Assembly (NCBI GenBank): GCA_016165875.1
Contig: JABBOT010000080.1
Coordinates: forward strand, 42,841,477-42,905,476
Direction: 5' to 3'
DNA from: Acanthopleura granulata
Lineage: Eukaryota > Mollusca > Polyplacophora > Chitonida > Chitonidae
DNA length: 64,000 nucleotides
Positions 21,871-34,548 of the stretch are shown here, in pieces. Position 1 is the stretch's first letter, and every line of letters begins with the position of its first letter. The notes under the pieces are model-generated. The model did no database searches. It was not told the origin of the DNA and saw only the letters and a list, made by a program, of their open reading frames with translations. A program made the translations under genes and the position numbers.

Positions 21871-22203
21871 ATTCATGTACCCACATGGCCTATACATGCC
21901 CACACACCGATGATTCATGAACCCACATAGCCCATACATGCCCACACACCGATGATTCATGAACCCACACGGCCCATACATGCCCACACATCGATGATCT
22001 ATGAACCCACACAGCCCATACATGCCCACACACCGATGATTCATGAACCCCCACGGCCGATACATGCCCACACACCGATGATTCATGAACCCACATAGCC
22101 CATACATGCCCAAACATCGATGATTCATGAACCCACATAGCCCATACATGCACACACACCGATGATTCATGAACCCACACGGCCGATACATGCCCACACA
22201 CCA
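21871..22203 (+). repeat. Minisatellite, 42-bp unit, about eight copies
   Basis: Units carry CATGCCCACACACCGATGAT, TCATGAACCCACA and TAGCCCATA or CGGCCGATA variants. The 42-bp period (14 codons) keeps two minus-strand frames open for over 100 codons. These are shadows of the repeat. Confidence 0.95.
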
Positions 22204-22842
22204 ATCTGAATGGTCAATACCTGGGAAGTGTAAACAGGAAACACTTTTTCATTTCTGTTGGCCAAATTTATTTTATTCCATCAGACATGTACAGTATATG
22301 CATACGTCCTATATAAATGAAGGCCACTCAGTATCAACAGAACTGTACGAGTCGTGCCCAGTGTCCATTCACGCTGGTATTTAAAGTTGTATTACTTAGG
22401 GTTAAACTAACATAACGGAAATCCCTTTAAAATTTCTTTACATGGACTACCTGAAATTTAAAGCCGACATGATTGTTCAAGCGTACAACCCAAGCCTGAC
22501 AGCTGCTTCACATAAACTATTACATATGTCGTATTACTGAAGTTGGCTTCATCTTGAGGAGCTGGATTTGTCTCACTGTTCTCCATCAATTCCTTATGGT
22601 ATCAAGTCTCACCACTGATTACCTGTAGATGCGTGTACCATAAATTATGTTTACTTCCATTCATTTCAGTATGTCACCCTGAGTGTGTGTAGGCATGTAC
22701 CCAAGGCTGGAGAAAATAGCCCCCAACCTACACTGATCCTTTTTCCTTTCTTGACTGTATCTTAATTCTCCAACATTATTACTGGGTACCTGTTGCATTA
22801 TAAAATAAACAAAGGTGTTTAATGTAGGCTGTGATGGTTTTA
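22204..22842. other. No gene recognised
   Basis: Sequence between the 42-bp array and a SINE, with no supported exon. Confidence 0.4.
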
Positions 22843-23186
22843 TTTGTTTATTTCTTTAATATTTAAATTTATTCATCATACTGTTGTTCAGTGTCACACT
22901 ATTTTTCACCTAACTGAGGGTGGTCAGTTTTCTGGGTGGTGGAAACCAGTGAGGCCTGAATAAACCACCTACCTTTGGCAAGTTTCTAACAAGCTTTTCC
23001 ACATTTCCCATATTAGTGCCAGGCAAGCCTTACTCAACACATACATGTATTGTCACCAAAACCCTGCAAACTGTGAAAGCTGGGAGAATCTAAAATACTC
23101 TGTCTGAGGCTGGCTTTGAATTCACACCTCATGTGTTGCAATGACTGAAAGGCAAGCACCTTAACCACTTGACCATGGCCCACTGC
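22843..23186 (-). mobile_element. SINE family B, full-length-like copy
   Basis: The tail side (TTTATTTGTTTATTTC) is at left. The body has GGGTGGTGGAAACCAGTGAG, ACCACCTACCTTTGGCAAG and a CCAAAACCCTGCAAAC word. The right end on the minus strand reads GGCCATGGTCAAGTGGTTAA then GAATTCAAAGCC, a serine/leucine tRNA-like head with A-box and B-box likeness. Confidence 0.75.
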
Positions 23187-23250
23187 CTGCGAGGTTATGT
23201 CTATTAGCCTTCTTGTCCATGTACATACATGTAGGCCTACTGATATCTAC

Positions 23251-23256
23251 TTTATT
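23251..23256 (-). promoter_or_regulatory. NOC2L: Candidate polyA signal of NOC2L
   Basis: The minus strand reads AATAAA about 155 bases after the NOC2L stop codon, next to the family B SINE. Confidence 0.5.
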
Positions 23257-23411
23257 GCCATATGGCGACACGTATATTTCTCTCATTGCTTAATACAAGT
23301 GAATTTTCCTTCAATTGCTTACAAGTCCTGAGTTAGACTGAAGCACATGGTATGCTTCAAGAGTTTACAGCTTCATCCGATCGAGGGTCATTGGAATCTG
23401 GATCGCCATTC

Positions 23412-23613
23412 TTAGTTTTCATCTTCATCTGACGAAAAAGCAAAATCCTTCACAACATCCTCTTTATCGGGCACATCAGAATCTTCCACCTCATCACTTT
23501 GTTCGTCACCTTCCTCCACATCATCATCACCATCATCATCATCCACTTCTCCTTCATCACTGTCGTCGTCAGCAGATCCAGCCAACTGTTCTAGCTCATC
23601 ACTGTCAAAGTCA
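23412..23613 (-). CDS. NOC2L: NOC2L terminal exon, acidic tail and stop
   Basis: The acceptor is TAATTTGTGCAG. It encodes DFDSDELEQLAG, a long Asp/Glu run and the end AFSSDEDEN before TAA. An acidic C-terminus of this kind is normal for NOC2 proteins. Confidence 0.9.
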
Positions 23614-26600
23614 CTGCACAAATTAAAATACACAACGGTACTGTTATATATTACTTTATGTATTTCACCTACCCAAATCCACCACACTTGCATTGTGGAT
23701 CAAGGTTTCAGTCTTCGCTATGTTTAATTTGTTACGTTTAGTTTTTGGGCATTTCTTGTGCATTAACTACATGTATAAAAAATGATACGGTATCACCGTT
23801 TCACTGTCTTCCTGAACTACCTGTTCCTTGTGTGGTGCTAAAATGCTGTCCATGTGGTGACAACTGTATATGCTGTGCTGAGCAATCAAGGATGTGACTG
23901 TTCTGTGGATGCTCTGCTATATGTGTGTATACTTGGGTTTTACGTGGTACTCAACAATTTTTCCGCTATATGATGAGGAGGAGTCCTTAGAATGCATATA
24001 TACACTACGTCTTATTGTGGCAGAGTGGGTTCCTGTTGCCACAGGGCTGTTGCCAATGGAGCATCATGCCGAAGACACCGAACATGACACACAACCCAGT
24101 CATATCATACTGACACCAGGCCGACCAGTCATGTTTCCTTGCTCTTACCCTCTGTGATGAGCACCAAGTGTGGCAGCAACAAGTACCATTTGGAAAGTTT
24201 TTGGTATGGCTTGACCATGGTGATCTTTCATACCCTGTTTATTGTGTGACTGAGGATCATGTAATAACAGGTGAACTGTGTTGTTGAGGATCATGTAATA
24301 ACTGCTGTCCTCTGTGGTTGAGGATCATGTAATAACAGGTAAACTGTGTGACTGTGTAATACCACACTGTCTGGTGAACACACCTGTAATCCTCGCTGTC
24401 CTCAGACACCTCAACAGAGGATTTCTGCTTCTTCTGGGCCGGTTCTCCACGCTCCTCTTTCAGCAAAAATCTGAAAGTTGAAATTCAAATGATGACAGAT
24501 GACACGGATAATTTATTTGAATGTTTTCAGGACTTTTTTCAGCATTTTTTTTTATTTGGTTAGACACCAGTGATAAGGGCAGAGTCAGGTTTAGTGTACA
24601 TATCGTATGTACATTTCATGACTTATCATATTAGGCGACAAGCTAAGGCCACCATCTTCTTCTTGGAAAATACACTCTCTATAGACAAACTGGCCACGGC
24701 CCTGTATAGTACATGTACTTTACATGTTGTGGATCAACGTCTGCTGGTCACCAGATATCACGCCCCACCCAGTCACATATCACAGCAGGCCTATACTTGG
24801 CCTAATCCACTAAGGCTTAGTGCAAAGCCAGGCAGTGCCCAGATTACTGAAAGTGAAGTCTTAGTTATGACTTGATTCAGGAATGAACCCTGCATATGCC
24901 ATTTATGAGGCAAATCTTCAATCAAAAACTCCAACACAGCCATTCACTGTTACACAGAAATTCATGTATTATAGCTTTCTGCTTTATCACAACGATTACA
25001 CCCAGAGAGCATAACAGACTACACAAGTTCAACAACACAGTATACAAGATCGGGCTACTTGTTAAAAAAGCAAGGGATTCACACTTGCCATATGATGAAC
25101 AGATATAACAATACCATAACTTGGTAGTTTTGCACCCTGTGGAGCCTCACCTAGTTTCATCATCTGAGTCCTCACTGTCAGAGTTAAACAACGTGGAGAA
25201 CTCCTTCCTCTCCTGCGCTGAGGCTTTAGCTGGGCCCTTTCGCCGTATGATTTCAGGGAACTGGTCAACTTCTGTCGACAACTGAAACATCAGTAGAAGG
25301 TTAGGCCACATGAAATATGGTGGCATTGACCAACAGAACACACGACCATCTTTAGTGTCAGCAAGGTTACGATCGTTGCATCACATTTTTCACATCATGA
25401 TGCTCTACTATTTAGGAGGTCATTTTAACGCAATGATTTCAGACTGCAGGCATACAAATTATTTGCATATTTTGCATTGAGTCTGAGCAAAATATGAATA
25501 AGGCCTCTTGTTTATATTAATGTATAATTAGAATTAGAGGTGGAGGAAATGTTAATTAGCTATACATGTATATAAATTTAAAATTTTTGCAAAGTCTTCA
25601 CGCTGACAAACCTAACTGAACACTATAGGATGCATTGCACTTGTTATCAAACGATAACAATGCATCCTAGAGTGACCATCCCTGTAATAGGCTTTAGTTT
25701 TCTCATAGGTACATGTAGTATACTTTTTATGATGTATTACAGACAATATCTTGGTGGAGAGGAAAAGTTTAGAGACCAAAACCTGTTTACTACAAACAGA
25801 CATTACCCTTTCCTTGCCAGCAATCTCATGCTGCAGTTCTCGGTCTCTAAGTTTACGCCACGTCGTGTAGAATTTACTTATCGCAGTTCCGTCCTCTTTA
25901 CTCTTTCTCTCCCATGCCTCCTGAAAACAAACGAACCCCAAATTCAAATCAATACCTGAATTTCTTCAGAACTAAAGCATGGTCAGTATTCACACCTTCA
26001 TTTCTTCTTTCTGCATGTAGCCGATTTATAGACATGAGTTTAACATTATGCACGCAACTGAGTTTTTCATGCAGTTTTCATGTTTTATTTCTTTGTTAAA
26101 CATGTACCTGCACCTTGACAGTTCAACTGCTCTGGTAGCTGCAAACGTAGACGTAAATCAGTAGATGCCAGGCAACTGGGTGGGTGTGTGGACCAGTAGC
26201 ACTGCAGCACTTAGATATATAAAAGTTACTACATGCACATGTCATTTCATGGTTCAGAGTACAAACCTTTGTTTATATCGTCTCCATGGCAATGTCGAAC
26301 TGTAAGCTGAATGGGTTATGGGTTCATGTAGCTTTAGGCAGGATAACATGGGGGCTCTCGAAAGCTAACACAGCTAAGAAACAGGAGCTGATAGTAGTTG
26401 CATAGTCATCTGTTAAAAGGGAAATAACTCTAACAGATTTGGTGACCCTGGCTCTGCCATGAGATGCAGACAAAACATTGTACATAACAGTGGAAACCGA
26501 TTATGTACATGCATATTTTAATAAATGCACTTTTTTTCTTGATGCCAAAATGTAACATTTATTTACATTTTAAGCAATGATATAACTGGCGGGAACTTCC

Positions 26601-29600
26601 AGCTGTCAGGTAATTAATAAGCCAACGTATCTCTGCTCACCACAGCAGTTTTGTCCGACAATCGACAGTTAGATGATTTTCTTCGCTGTGTGATCGTCTT
26701 GCTGGTCTGTTCCACCTTCTCCACAATCTGCTTGATTTGTTTACAGTAGTTGGCTATTTTACATTTCTTCAGAAAGTCTTTCAGCTGCAAGGAAATGAAC
26801 TGATTTAAATCATTAAGTTGGCTTTATACCTTTTACTCACAATTACAATTTGAGGACGAAAAAAAAAGATGAAAGCTGATTTTAACAAATTATTTTATTA
26901 TTATGAATTATTATGAATTCACAGGTAAATTTCTGTTACACCATCTTTGAAACACCATGCAGGTTAGCATTTTCTAGATACATGTACCCACAGAAATTTA
27001 CATAACACTATCTTGATTACGTTATTTATTTGAATGGGGTTTTATGTCCTACTAAAAAATATTTCACTTATGTCATTATGACGGCAGGAAACTGGGCAGA
27101 GCCTATGGGGATGTCCACGGCCATCTGCAGGTTGCTGGCAGACCTTCCCATGTACGGCCGGAGAGGAGGCCAACGATCGCATTGGTGATCGGCACCAAAG
27201 TCACTAGTGTGCTAAACCCCTCGACCATGGAAGGCCAGTTTTGACAGTAGACCAAATGTACATATGTATCTAAAAAAAATCCCATTTAAAGTTCCAAAAA
27301 CGTCACTTTTTATTTCTGTGATATGAAATAACCAAGATATCACAATTCACAGTAAACAAAAATGCCCATATAGGGAAAATCGAATGGGTCCCTATGCTCT
27401 CAATTTTAAGCAATGAGAGGAGAGATACCTCTAACACTCGAGAAGGCATGTGTTTTCACTGTAATGTCACCCATTCCTAGTTCCCCAATTAAACATGTAG
27501 AAGTAGAGATAAATCAGCCGTTTTCCTTCTGATTGTGAGGCAATTCTAATATACTTTAAAGCCATTATCAATGAAAAAGTGATCGTGGAATACTAGTATG
27601 TCTGGGTATAGTCCCAAAAAATTATGCCACAATGCCTTCAGTTGTAATAAGCCAGACAGCTGTTTTGACTACGTCTGATCGAGATTCCTTCATTGGTGAA
27701 TAAACAGTTCCTCATGGCTGTGTTAAAAGCATTGTAACAGTAGGCAGTTACACACAATTTACATCATTTCATGCCTTTTATGTGTCTGTTTGATATTAGA
27801 GCCTATACATGGGCTCTAGGGCTCTTTCAAGTGGAAAATTCACTGAAACACACAGAAAAAAATTACTCAAGAGCTCTACAGTGGGCTGTCACCGAAGTCT
27901 GTAATGTTAAAGGTATGGCACGAAGCACCATGTGCTTTTGTTTATCTGCTGTATGACGCATTTTACTCGAGCCCAGTTATGTGCAACTCAAAACCACTAT
28001 CAGGATTATAAAAAGTACTTAACTTCATATAACAAACAAGTGTCTCGCCTCTGATACTGAAGAGGGTAGGACACAGATGGCGCAACATCATGTTTCTGGA
28101 TTCTCTAAAATGTCATGGCCTTGTAGGAATTTCAAATGAAAACACGATTTACAGCTTTACCAAGTAGGCCAAAGAAGAAAAAAAATGTCAATGCCCGTTT
28201 AGGTCTGTATGAATCCCACTTCTGAAATAACTTTGGTTATATTTTTTGTTGTTTTTTCTTACAAACTTCTTACCATTTAACGTTACTACAATCATCTTTC
28301 GTCACCAAAATTTGACAGAATTTCCAACATCTATATTTCATATTTCTTCCTCCCAATGACTGACAATTAATTTTTTGGCTCTCATCAATTAATCTTTGGA
28401 CAACATTCTAACACGCTTTAATTTTACAATTACTATACTAAAATGTTGTCATATTGATAAATATGTTTGAAGCAGTGCCTAAAGCAGTGCTCAGTATTTA
28501 GGCAAATTTTCTGGTTTATATTAAATGTTTGTTTTTTGAAACCTGCCATCTTACCTGTAATAAAGCAGGTAAGGCCAACTCAGGGAAGCCAATACTGTGA
28601 GAGTGGATGTGGAAATGTTCCAGCAGTAGCTCATATAACTGGTCAATGACTCCATCCTGCAAGACACAAACCAGTTCTATCAATCAACAAAATGTCTGCC
28701 TCCCTCTCCCTCGCCAATGAAAACAACAACAACAAAAAACAAAAACAAAAAACAAATAAAACAAAACAAAAAAAAACAACAAACAAAAACTAATAGATTA
28801 GTGTTGAGGTATATGCAGTACAAGAAAACAGGTGTATAATTACTGTGACATGATTACTCTGTGTTCTGCTGCCAAAAATGTGTCGTAGTTAGTGCAGTTA
28901 AGGACTTCTATCACACAAAACATTCGCAAACAGTAGGGAATACGCTTCATGCTCAGCCATGAATTCAGTGCCAGTATCTCTTCTCCAATGCAAAATGGAG
29001 TTTATATAACTGGTAATTTTTTGCATTGAAAGTCTATCAATTAAAATCATTAAAAAACATCACAAAGCCAATGAAACTAAAACCATTAAAAACAGTATAA
29101 CCTTCTATCAGTAGATCCTTTGTAGATGTATACACATGACAAAAAATATGAAAACAAAACATAGCTTTCTATCACTGTATGTTGGAATTAAGAAAAAAAG
29201 CTTCACCTTTAATCCACGAGTGTTATTGTAAAGGAACTAAAAAAAATAACTGTCAACCTTCCATTTGCATATGTACATTTACATACCCTACCTTAGAATA
29301 AGGGGCAATGTTGAGCATGGCCCACCCTCTTTGTGTTGAATTCGAATAACGACACAGCTTGTCCAGGCTTGTACCAGCTACGTGAATATTTTTTATTTTA
29401 ACGTGACTGATTTAGTTTATGAATGAACTTCAAAACTTTGTTAAGATGTTGCGATCAGAATTTGTTTAAAAATCCAAATTCGGGGTGACCATGTCTCTTT
29501 AACCTTCCATTCGAGCATGTACATTTACACATCGTACATTTACACATCATACCTTACACTTGGGGGCCCAAAAAAGTCTAAACTTCAATCCATGTATGAG

Positions 29601-29953
29601 GGCCCAATACACAGGAGCTGTGGAAAAAAAGACTGACCTTCTATCCGAGTATGTGCATTTTACACACCATACTTTAAAGAGCTAAAAGAAAAAAAAAAGC
29701 TTAACCTTTAATCAATGAATGAGAGTCCATTGGACGGGAGCTAAAAAAACAAAGCTTAACCGGACAATGACACTTTCCCCGCTCTCACAATACCTGGCCT
29801 TAATTTGTACAGGTGAGTTAAAAATGAAGGTTCACTTACTTTGAAAGACTTTTCCACCAGCTGGGATTTTGATAGCTTCAAAATACAGGCAAAGTTGAAG
29901 GGCTTCAAGCTTATAGACTTGTGCTTCTTGTTGAAATTTGTCTGTTCAAAGAC
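23412..29953 (-). CDS. NOC2L: NOC2L, nucleolar complex protein 2 homologue, C-terminal seven exons
   Basis: Seven minus-strand exons (29953-29840, 28656-28555, 26784-26641, 25920-25807, 25281-25151, 24470-24384, 23613-23412) join in phase to 894 bases, 297 residues plus TAA. Every junction is GT-AG. The protein follows the NOC2 family order: LKPFNFACILKLSK, DQLYELLLEHFH with HSIGFPELALPALLQ, LKDFLKKCKIANYCKQI, EAWERKSKEDGTAISKFYTT, WRKLRDRELQHEIAGKER, FPEIIRRK, then an acidic tail. NOC2 proteins pair with NOC1 or NOC3 in the nucleolus and nucleoplasm and move pre-60S ribosome particles along. The vertebrate member also inhibits histone acetylation near p53. Vertebrate proteins have about 750 residues, so roughly the N-terminal 60 percent is missing from what I could find. 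The introns hold SINEs and direct repeats but no exon breaks were seen. Confidence 0.93.
23938..24245 (-). mobile_element. SINE family C copy in the last NOC2L intron
   Basis: On the minus strand it reads GCCATACCAAAAACTTTCC, GACTGGTCGGCCTGGTGTCA, TCGGTGTCTTCGGCATGATG and the end GCGGAAAAATTGTTGAG. The body matches the SINE at 13212-13530 but the 3' end differs. Confidence 0.7.
24248..24347 (+). repeat. 34-bp tandem repeat, three copies
   Basis: GAGGATCATGTAATAAC occurs at 24252, 24286 and 24320, with related words between. It lies in the last NOC2L intron close to the exon at 24384. Confidence 0.9.
24384..24470 (-). CDS. NOC2L: NOC2L exon (fragment residues 202-231)
   Basis: The acceptor is CAACTTTCAG and the donor ACAG|GTGTGT. 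A short charged segment contains PAQKKQK, a possible nuclear or nucleolar basic signal, and VSEDSEDY. Confidence 0.88.
25151..25281 (-). CDS. NOC2L: NOC2L exon (fragment residues 159-202)
   Basis: The acceptor is GATGTTTCAG and the donor CTAG|GTGAGG. It includes FPEIIRRK and the start of the acidic serine-rich tail (NSDSEDSDDE). It ends two bases into an Arg codon. Confidence 0.9.
25807..25920 (-). CDS. NOC2L: NOC2L exon (fragment residues 121-158)
   Basis: The acceptor is TTGTTTTCAG and the donor AGG|GTAATG. It encodes EAWERK through WRKLRDREL to IAGKER, a family hallmark. Phase 0 at both ends. Confidence 0.93.
26641..26784 (-). CDS. NOC2L: NOC2L exon (fragment residues 73-120)
   Basis: The acceptor is CCTTGCAG and the donor GTG|GTGAGC. 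It carries the CKIANYCKQI word, followed by a basic RRKSS stretch. Phase 0 at both ends. Confidence 0.93.
27021..27236 (-). mobile_element. SINE family A, nearly full length, in a NOC2L intron
   Basis: The plus strand shows TTATTTATTTGAATGGGGTT, AATATTTCACTTATG, GGTTGCTGGCAGACCTTCCC, GTACGGCCGGAGAGG and a worn head near 27170-27230. Confidence 0.85.
28555..28656 (-). CDS. NOC2L: NOC2L exon (fragment residues 39-72)
   Basis: The acceptor is GTCTTGCAG and the donor CAG|GTAAGA. It encodes the strongly conserved GFPELALPALLQ word of the family. Phase 0 at both ends. Confidence 0.93.
29180..29760 (-). repeat. Diverged tandem repeat in a NOC2L intron
   Basis: Four or five blocks each carry an AACCTTyrATC or ACCTTCTATC word, a GAGyATGTrCATTT word and an A-rich GGAGCTAAAAAAA word, spaced about 60-120 bases. 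The units are too diverged for an exact period. Confidence 0.5.
29840..29953 (-). CDS. NOC2L: NOC2L exon (fragment residues 1-38)
   Basis: The acceptor is TTTTTACCAG and the donor AAA|GTAAGT. It starts VFEQTNFNKKHK and is phase 0 at both ends. It is the most upstream exon found. Confidence 0.92.
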
Positions 29954-30944
29954 CTGGTAAAAACAAGATATGATGATATTAAGTAATGTGAAATAAGTCA
30001 CAAAATTGGATTCTACTCTTGTACAAATAAAAAAATACATAAATGATACTATTCATTCCTTCAGCCATTCATTGTCACATTTCATACATCACAAGTTCAC
30101 AAAACTATTAAACATTCAAGTCTGAATATCATGAAAGACATTACAGTCTGAGAAAACGATATTCTTTTAGAAACATCATAAACATAATGGTTAAGATATA
30201 TTTAATACAAAATGCTATGAAAATAGATAATTTGACACATCAGTGAGGGACTTTCTGAAGACTGGGAAAACAAGAACATCAGTTCATATATGGTTTACAG
30301 AGATGTCACTGAAAGAATCCACCATTTTCAAGGAGGGTAACTCTATGACCACATGACTGTAACTCAATTGAGGGTGACCTCCCTTAACTTGCATGCTATA
30401 AATTTGTAAACGTTGCAACAGACTGCATTAACTATTTCACAAATGCACATGTAACAGCTGTACACTCATATACTATGGATCTGCATTCTGTTGAAAACAA
30501 TTCTGTTCTTGAGTGTAGCCTATAGCGCATCTCGCTTCAGGTTTACCTAACAGATACATATCCATTATCACATTACAAGATGAACCAGATTTTACCAGCG
30601 TCTGTAATAGATTTCTACACGTCATTGTATGGTTGATGGATGTTCTTAGCTGCAGGCTAACTTGTATATTCTCTATTCATAACACATTACAAGTACAAGG
30701 TATAAGGAATATCTTCCAGGCTTCTGTAATGGATGGATCTGGCTGAAGACTAACTTATATAACATGTATATAATTTATGCACATTACACAAGCTTACAGA
30801 GTATAGAAGTCCGTATAGATGTGTTCTATTAACAAGATGATCTCCTTAGACTCAAAACAGAGATTTTTTCCTCACAAAACTACAGTTACATGTATATGAG
30901 GTTTGACAATTTTATAAATCTGTTCTACAAACATTATTTTCACT

Positions 30945-31160
30945 TGTTTATTTGATTGTTTTAAGCTGTAATCAAGAATATTTCACTTTTACGATGGCAA
31001 TCCAGTTTACGGGTGGAGAAAATTAATTGAAGTGGTTTCTGCAAGCCATCAACCTTTACCAAAACCCTGAAAAGCAGCAATTACTGGATCCACTCGTGCA
31101 AGCACGGCCTAAGTGTGCCGGCGAGCCAGCATGTTATATAACCATCTGAGCCAGTGGAGC
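30945..31160 (-). mobile_element. SINE family B, diverged copy
   Basis: The tail side reads TTGTTTATTTGATTG and ATCAAGAATATTTCAC. The body has GGGTGGAGAAAA and a CCAAAACCCTGAAAAG word, as in the copy at 22843. Confidence 0.6.
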
Positions 31161-33390
31161 ATGCTTTGGTAATAGCTGCTAACAAAACTATAAACAAATC
31201 CTTGCCAAGTCAAAGATTTCATGCGGATTTTGTTTTTATCATTACACTAAACCTAAACACAACCTGCAAGTCTCAGCGGTGCAGCTTATAGTTTGTTGGT
31301 AAACACAACCTCATTGTCACTAGTGTCAAACAATAGAGGCCATTTCACCTTAGATTTATGTTCGACTAGTTTCAAAAAAGAATAACAATGATTTCTGTAA
31401 TCATCTTTTCCCTAATCTCCTGCTGGTAATTCCCCTTGATTCTGCTTAGCCTAAATCTGTATGAGACACCCTACGTGTACAGAGTATGTGTATATGCAGC
31501 CTTACACTTAACTTCTTTAAAACACCTTAACATTTTAAACTTTTAATTTTCACTCCTACAACATTCAATTCTATGTATAATGAGAATTACATCCTGGAAA
31601 ACCTCCTAAATTTACAACTCAAATCATGTCAAAATATCTTTCATCAAGTCTGCATTAAAATCATTTCCTTTTGACGTATTTTTGTATAAAACTGATTTCC
31701 CTCAGTCTAATCTCCACCAAACTCATTTACACCACAGTAATTCCATCACAATTCTTTCATTAATCTCATTTCCATCAACCACCACATTTCTGTATCAAAC
31801 TCATTTCCCCTCAGCCACTCTCCACCATATCTCCACCAAACCAATTTTTAGCACAGCAATTTCCATCGAAAATACTTTTGTCAAATTCATTTTCCATAGG
31901 ACATGTGTGATGCACACTTTGAGGCTAAAAGTAATAAGTGAGAAAAAATAAAGTTGTTCTGAACTGTTTTCATACAGTGTAACTTCCAGAAATCTCTGAA
32001 GCAACATGCTAGATCCAGTTCAAGTTATAGTCAATAGATATATACATTAAGACCAATATTTCACTGTAACTTTAATACAACTGTAACTAAATATACCACC
32101 TGAATATGAAATAAAAGTAAGCCATTGTTTTGCACATGCTCACCTGACAATTAGGACCACCAAAGCAGCTTCAAATTCATACCTCATTCATAACATTCAT
32201 ATATGTATTGGTCAATATATATTTTTTGATCACTTCCATCTGATCCCCACCCCCCCTTCACACACACACTTATGGGAGACGTAATGGGCACCACTTAAGC
32301 ACATATCATGACACAGACATGTGATTATCATGTTTCCCTCAGATGTGGACTTATCACCTAAGCTCAGTGATCTATTACACCTGCACAGCTCATTAATCCT
32401 CTTCTACAGAATTAGGACTGTTGCTACTAATATATTGCGTAAGAGTTATGGTTCTGGCCTGATTTATCCCCTCGCTCAACAACTGACATTTCACACTCTG
32501 GCTAAGGGCACATGAAAGAAAGCCATGTATGGGGTGGGGGTGGGGATTGGGAATGAAGAGGGAGGGGGCCATGGCCACGTACACTAAAGGTATATACAAC
32601 AGGACAAGTGCTTCTGGAAGATTTTTCATTTAAAGAAATTAAAATAAACAAAATTTTTTCTTGAGAAATCATTGCATATGTGCATATCTTTTGTAGGTTA
32701 CATGTATGACTTTTTCCACATCTAGACAGTGGCATAACTGGGCCATGCAGAGAATCACGTACAAATCAATTTTTATCACAAGGTTTCGATTTTCATTGCA
32801 TAAAAACATGCACACAATTTACACAGACTGATTGGTAAAGGTTTTTCCTCTGCGATATTGCTGATGTGGCTGTAATCATTCACTCATTCATTCCTCTGCA
32901 TGCTGCCCTAATACAAATACATGTATACAATGATTCATATAGGGACAGAGTTTGGATTTTTTGCCATTAACTGAATATTAAACAGATTAATGCGTACAAA
33001 ATTATTACCAAACCACTTCTTTGTATTATCCTTGTGATTACAATATCCCATTTTAATTCTGTGGACACATTTCAAAGGCAAACCCAGCCAAATATTCGCT
33101 ATATATACGCAGTAGTATTGTCTCCTATACAAGGTTTGGGTGCTGAACTCTAGTGGCAGTAAATCCAATGGGTATACAGAATAACATCTGAACCAGACTT
33201 CCTTCAAAAACTTTCTTCAAATTTGCTGCAATGTTTTCTTTTCACAATTAGTCCTGTTCTTTGTTTTATCTTTCCTTCTCAAAAGAGTCCAGGATATACA
33301 CAAGTAATGCACAGAATGTGTGAACAACTTCACAACAGCTTGACCTTGCCAACAAACAAACAATTAAAGTCCTTGGTTTTCATTGGTTCA
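31161..33390. other. No exon recognised; probable intron
   Basis: Low-complexity stretches such as repeated AAACTCATTTCC words at 31690-31900 and a G-rich run at 32530-32555. A plus-strand word GLIYPLAQ near 32455 resembles a NOC2L peptide but is on the wrong strand and lacks context. Confidence 0.4.
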
Positions 33391-33419
33391 TTACTTGAGA
33401 TCATTGCTTCTGTGATTCT

Positions 33420-33640
33420 CCCCTCTAATCAGCTCCCTGGGCACTTCAGCCACATCCTGAAAGAGCCCATGACCTTGGGGTCAACTGTCATTTGGCCAGA
33501 GGTCAAAGCCTTGGGGGCCACTGGGTCAATAACCTGCTGCAGAATGTCCCTAAATATTTTCTGGAGGCTAGAGCAAGCACAACAGCTCCTGGCAGTTTTC
33601 CCGCCCTTTCCAGGGTGTCACTTTTCTGGATCAGCATGGA
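33420..33640 (-). other. Coding-like GC-richer island, uncertain
   Basis: One minus-strand frame reads QKIFRDILQQVIDPVAPKAL and goes on through MTVDPKVMGSFRMWL before TGA. It stands out from the AT-rich surroundings. No clean splice borders were found and the plus strand is also open here, so this may be an old exon, a transposon scrap or chance. Confidence 0.2.
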
Positions 33641-34548
33641 GTATGATAAGTGAGACCTAACCAGCGAGTCAATTAACTCATTCGTGTATATTTGAAGTAC
33701 TTTATAAATTCAATTCATGCAGGTCACTGTCAAAAAACAATCATCAACTTAAAATTTTATAGGCCCATGTTACAACATTGAGTACCGGTACTAATTTAAT
33801 ATACATGCATGTATATATGTATGTAACTATATCGTCAGCACATTTGCATCTTTTGACCACTTCAATATATTAAGATGTTAATGTTCAAAGTAACTTAGCA
33901 ACAGGTAATGAGTAATTAAATGGTAATATAGATTCCATCTCTATTCAGTGTTTATTCCGGCATCAATGGTCAACTATTTAATTAGCTATTTTCTCGGTCC
34001 AAACAAGATTATTTAGATGAAATAGATGGATAAAAATTCAATCCAAGAGTACACTGTATGTGATGTTTGAAGTAGACAGGTGTTTTGGGGAGGGTTAATT
34101 TTTGACAGAATTAACATTTGAAATATGTCTGAGCTGTGTCATTTGTGCTAAAAAATTAATGGTGGATAACTGACATCACAAAATTAAAAATGTTCATCGA
34201 AAATATACTATGTTTCCCTCAGGTCTATATTACATGTATATTTTTCAAGAAGAGCTAATGCTAATGATGTTATTTTTGGAAAGCAATATACATTTTTATA
34301 ATTAATTCATTCATTTGCTTTTAGTTGCAGGCTCAATATAGCTTTTGTTCATTTTGTGAATAAGATTTGCACATTTTAGTGCTTTTACACCACTATGTAT
34401 TAAAATTAAAATATAAAAAATAAAGAAGAAAAATAAAGAGGATGATAAATTAAAAGAACTAAACACAACTCTATTGTAACCAAAGTAAAGGTAAACAAGG
34501 ATAAAATAAGACTGCAGTATGTAAATTGTTAAAATTTTCATTTAAAGG

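Noticed and set aside
21850..22204. Two minus-strand frames with repeated Cys-Gly-Phe-Met-Asn-His words
   Set aside because: Translation of the 42-bp array in two frames with no flanking support.
32440..32480. Plus-strand peptide GLIYPLAQ as a NOC2L exon
   Set aside because: NOC2L is on the minus strand, and the flanking residues and splice sites do not match.
33223..33660. 145-codon plus-strand frame
   Set aside because: No family likeness, no splice support, and the opposite strand is equally open over part of it.
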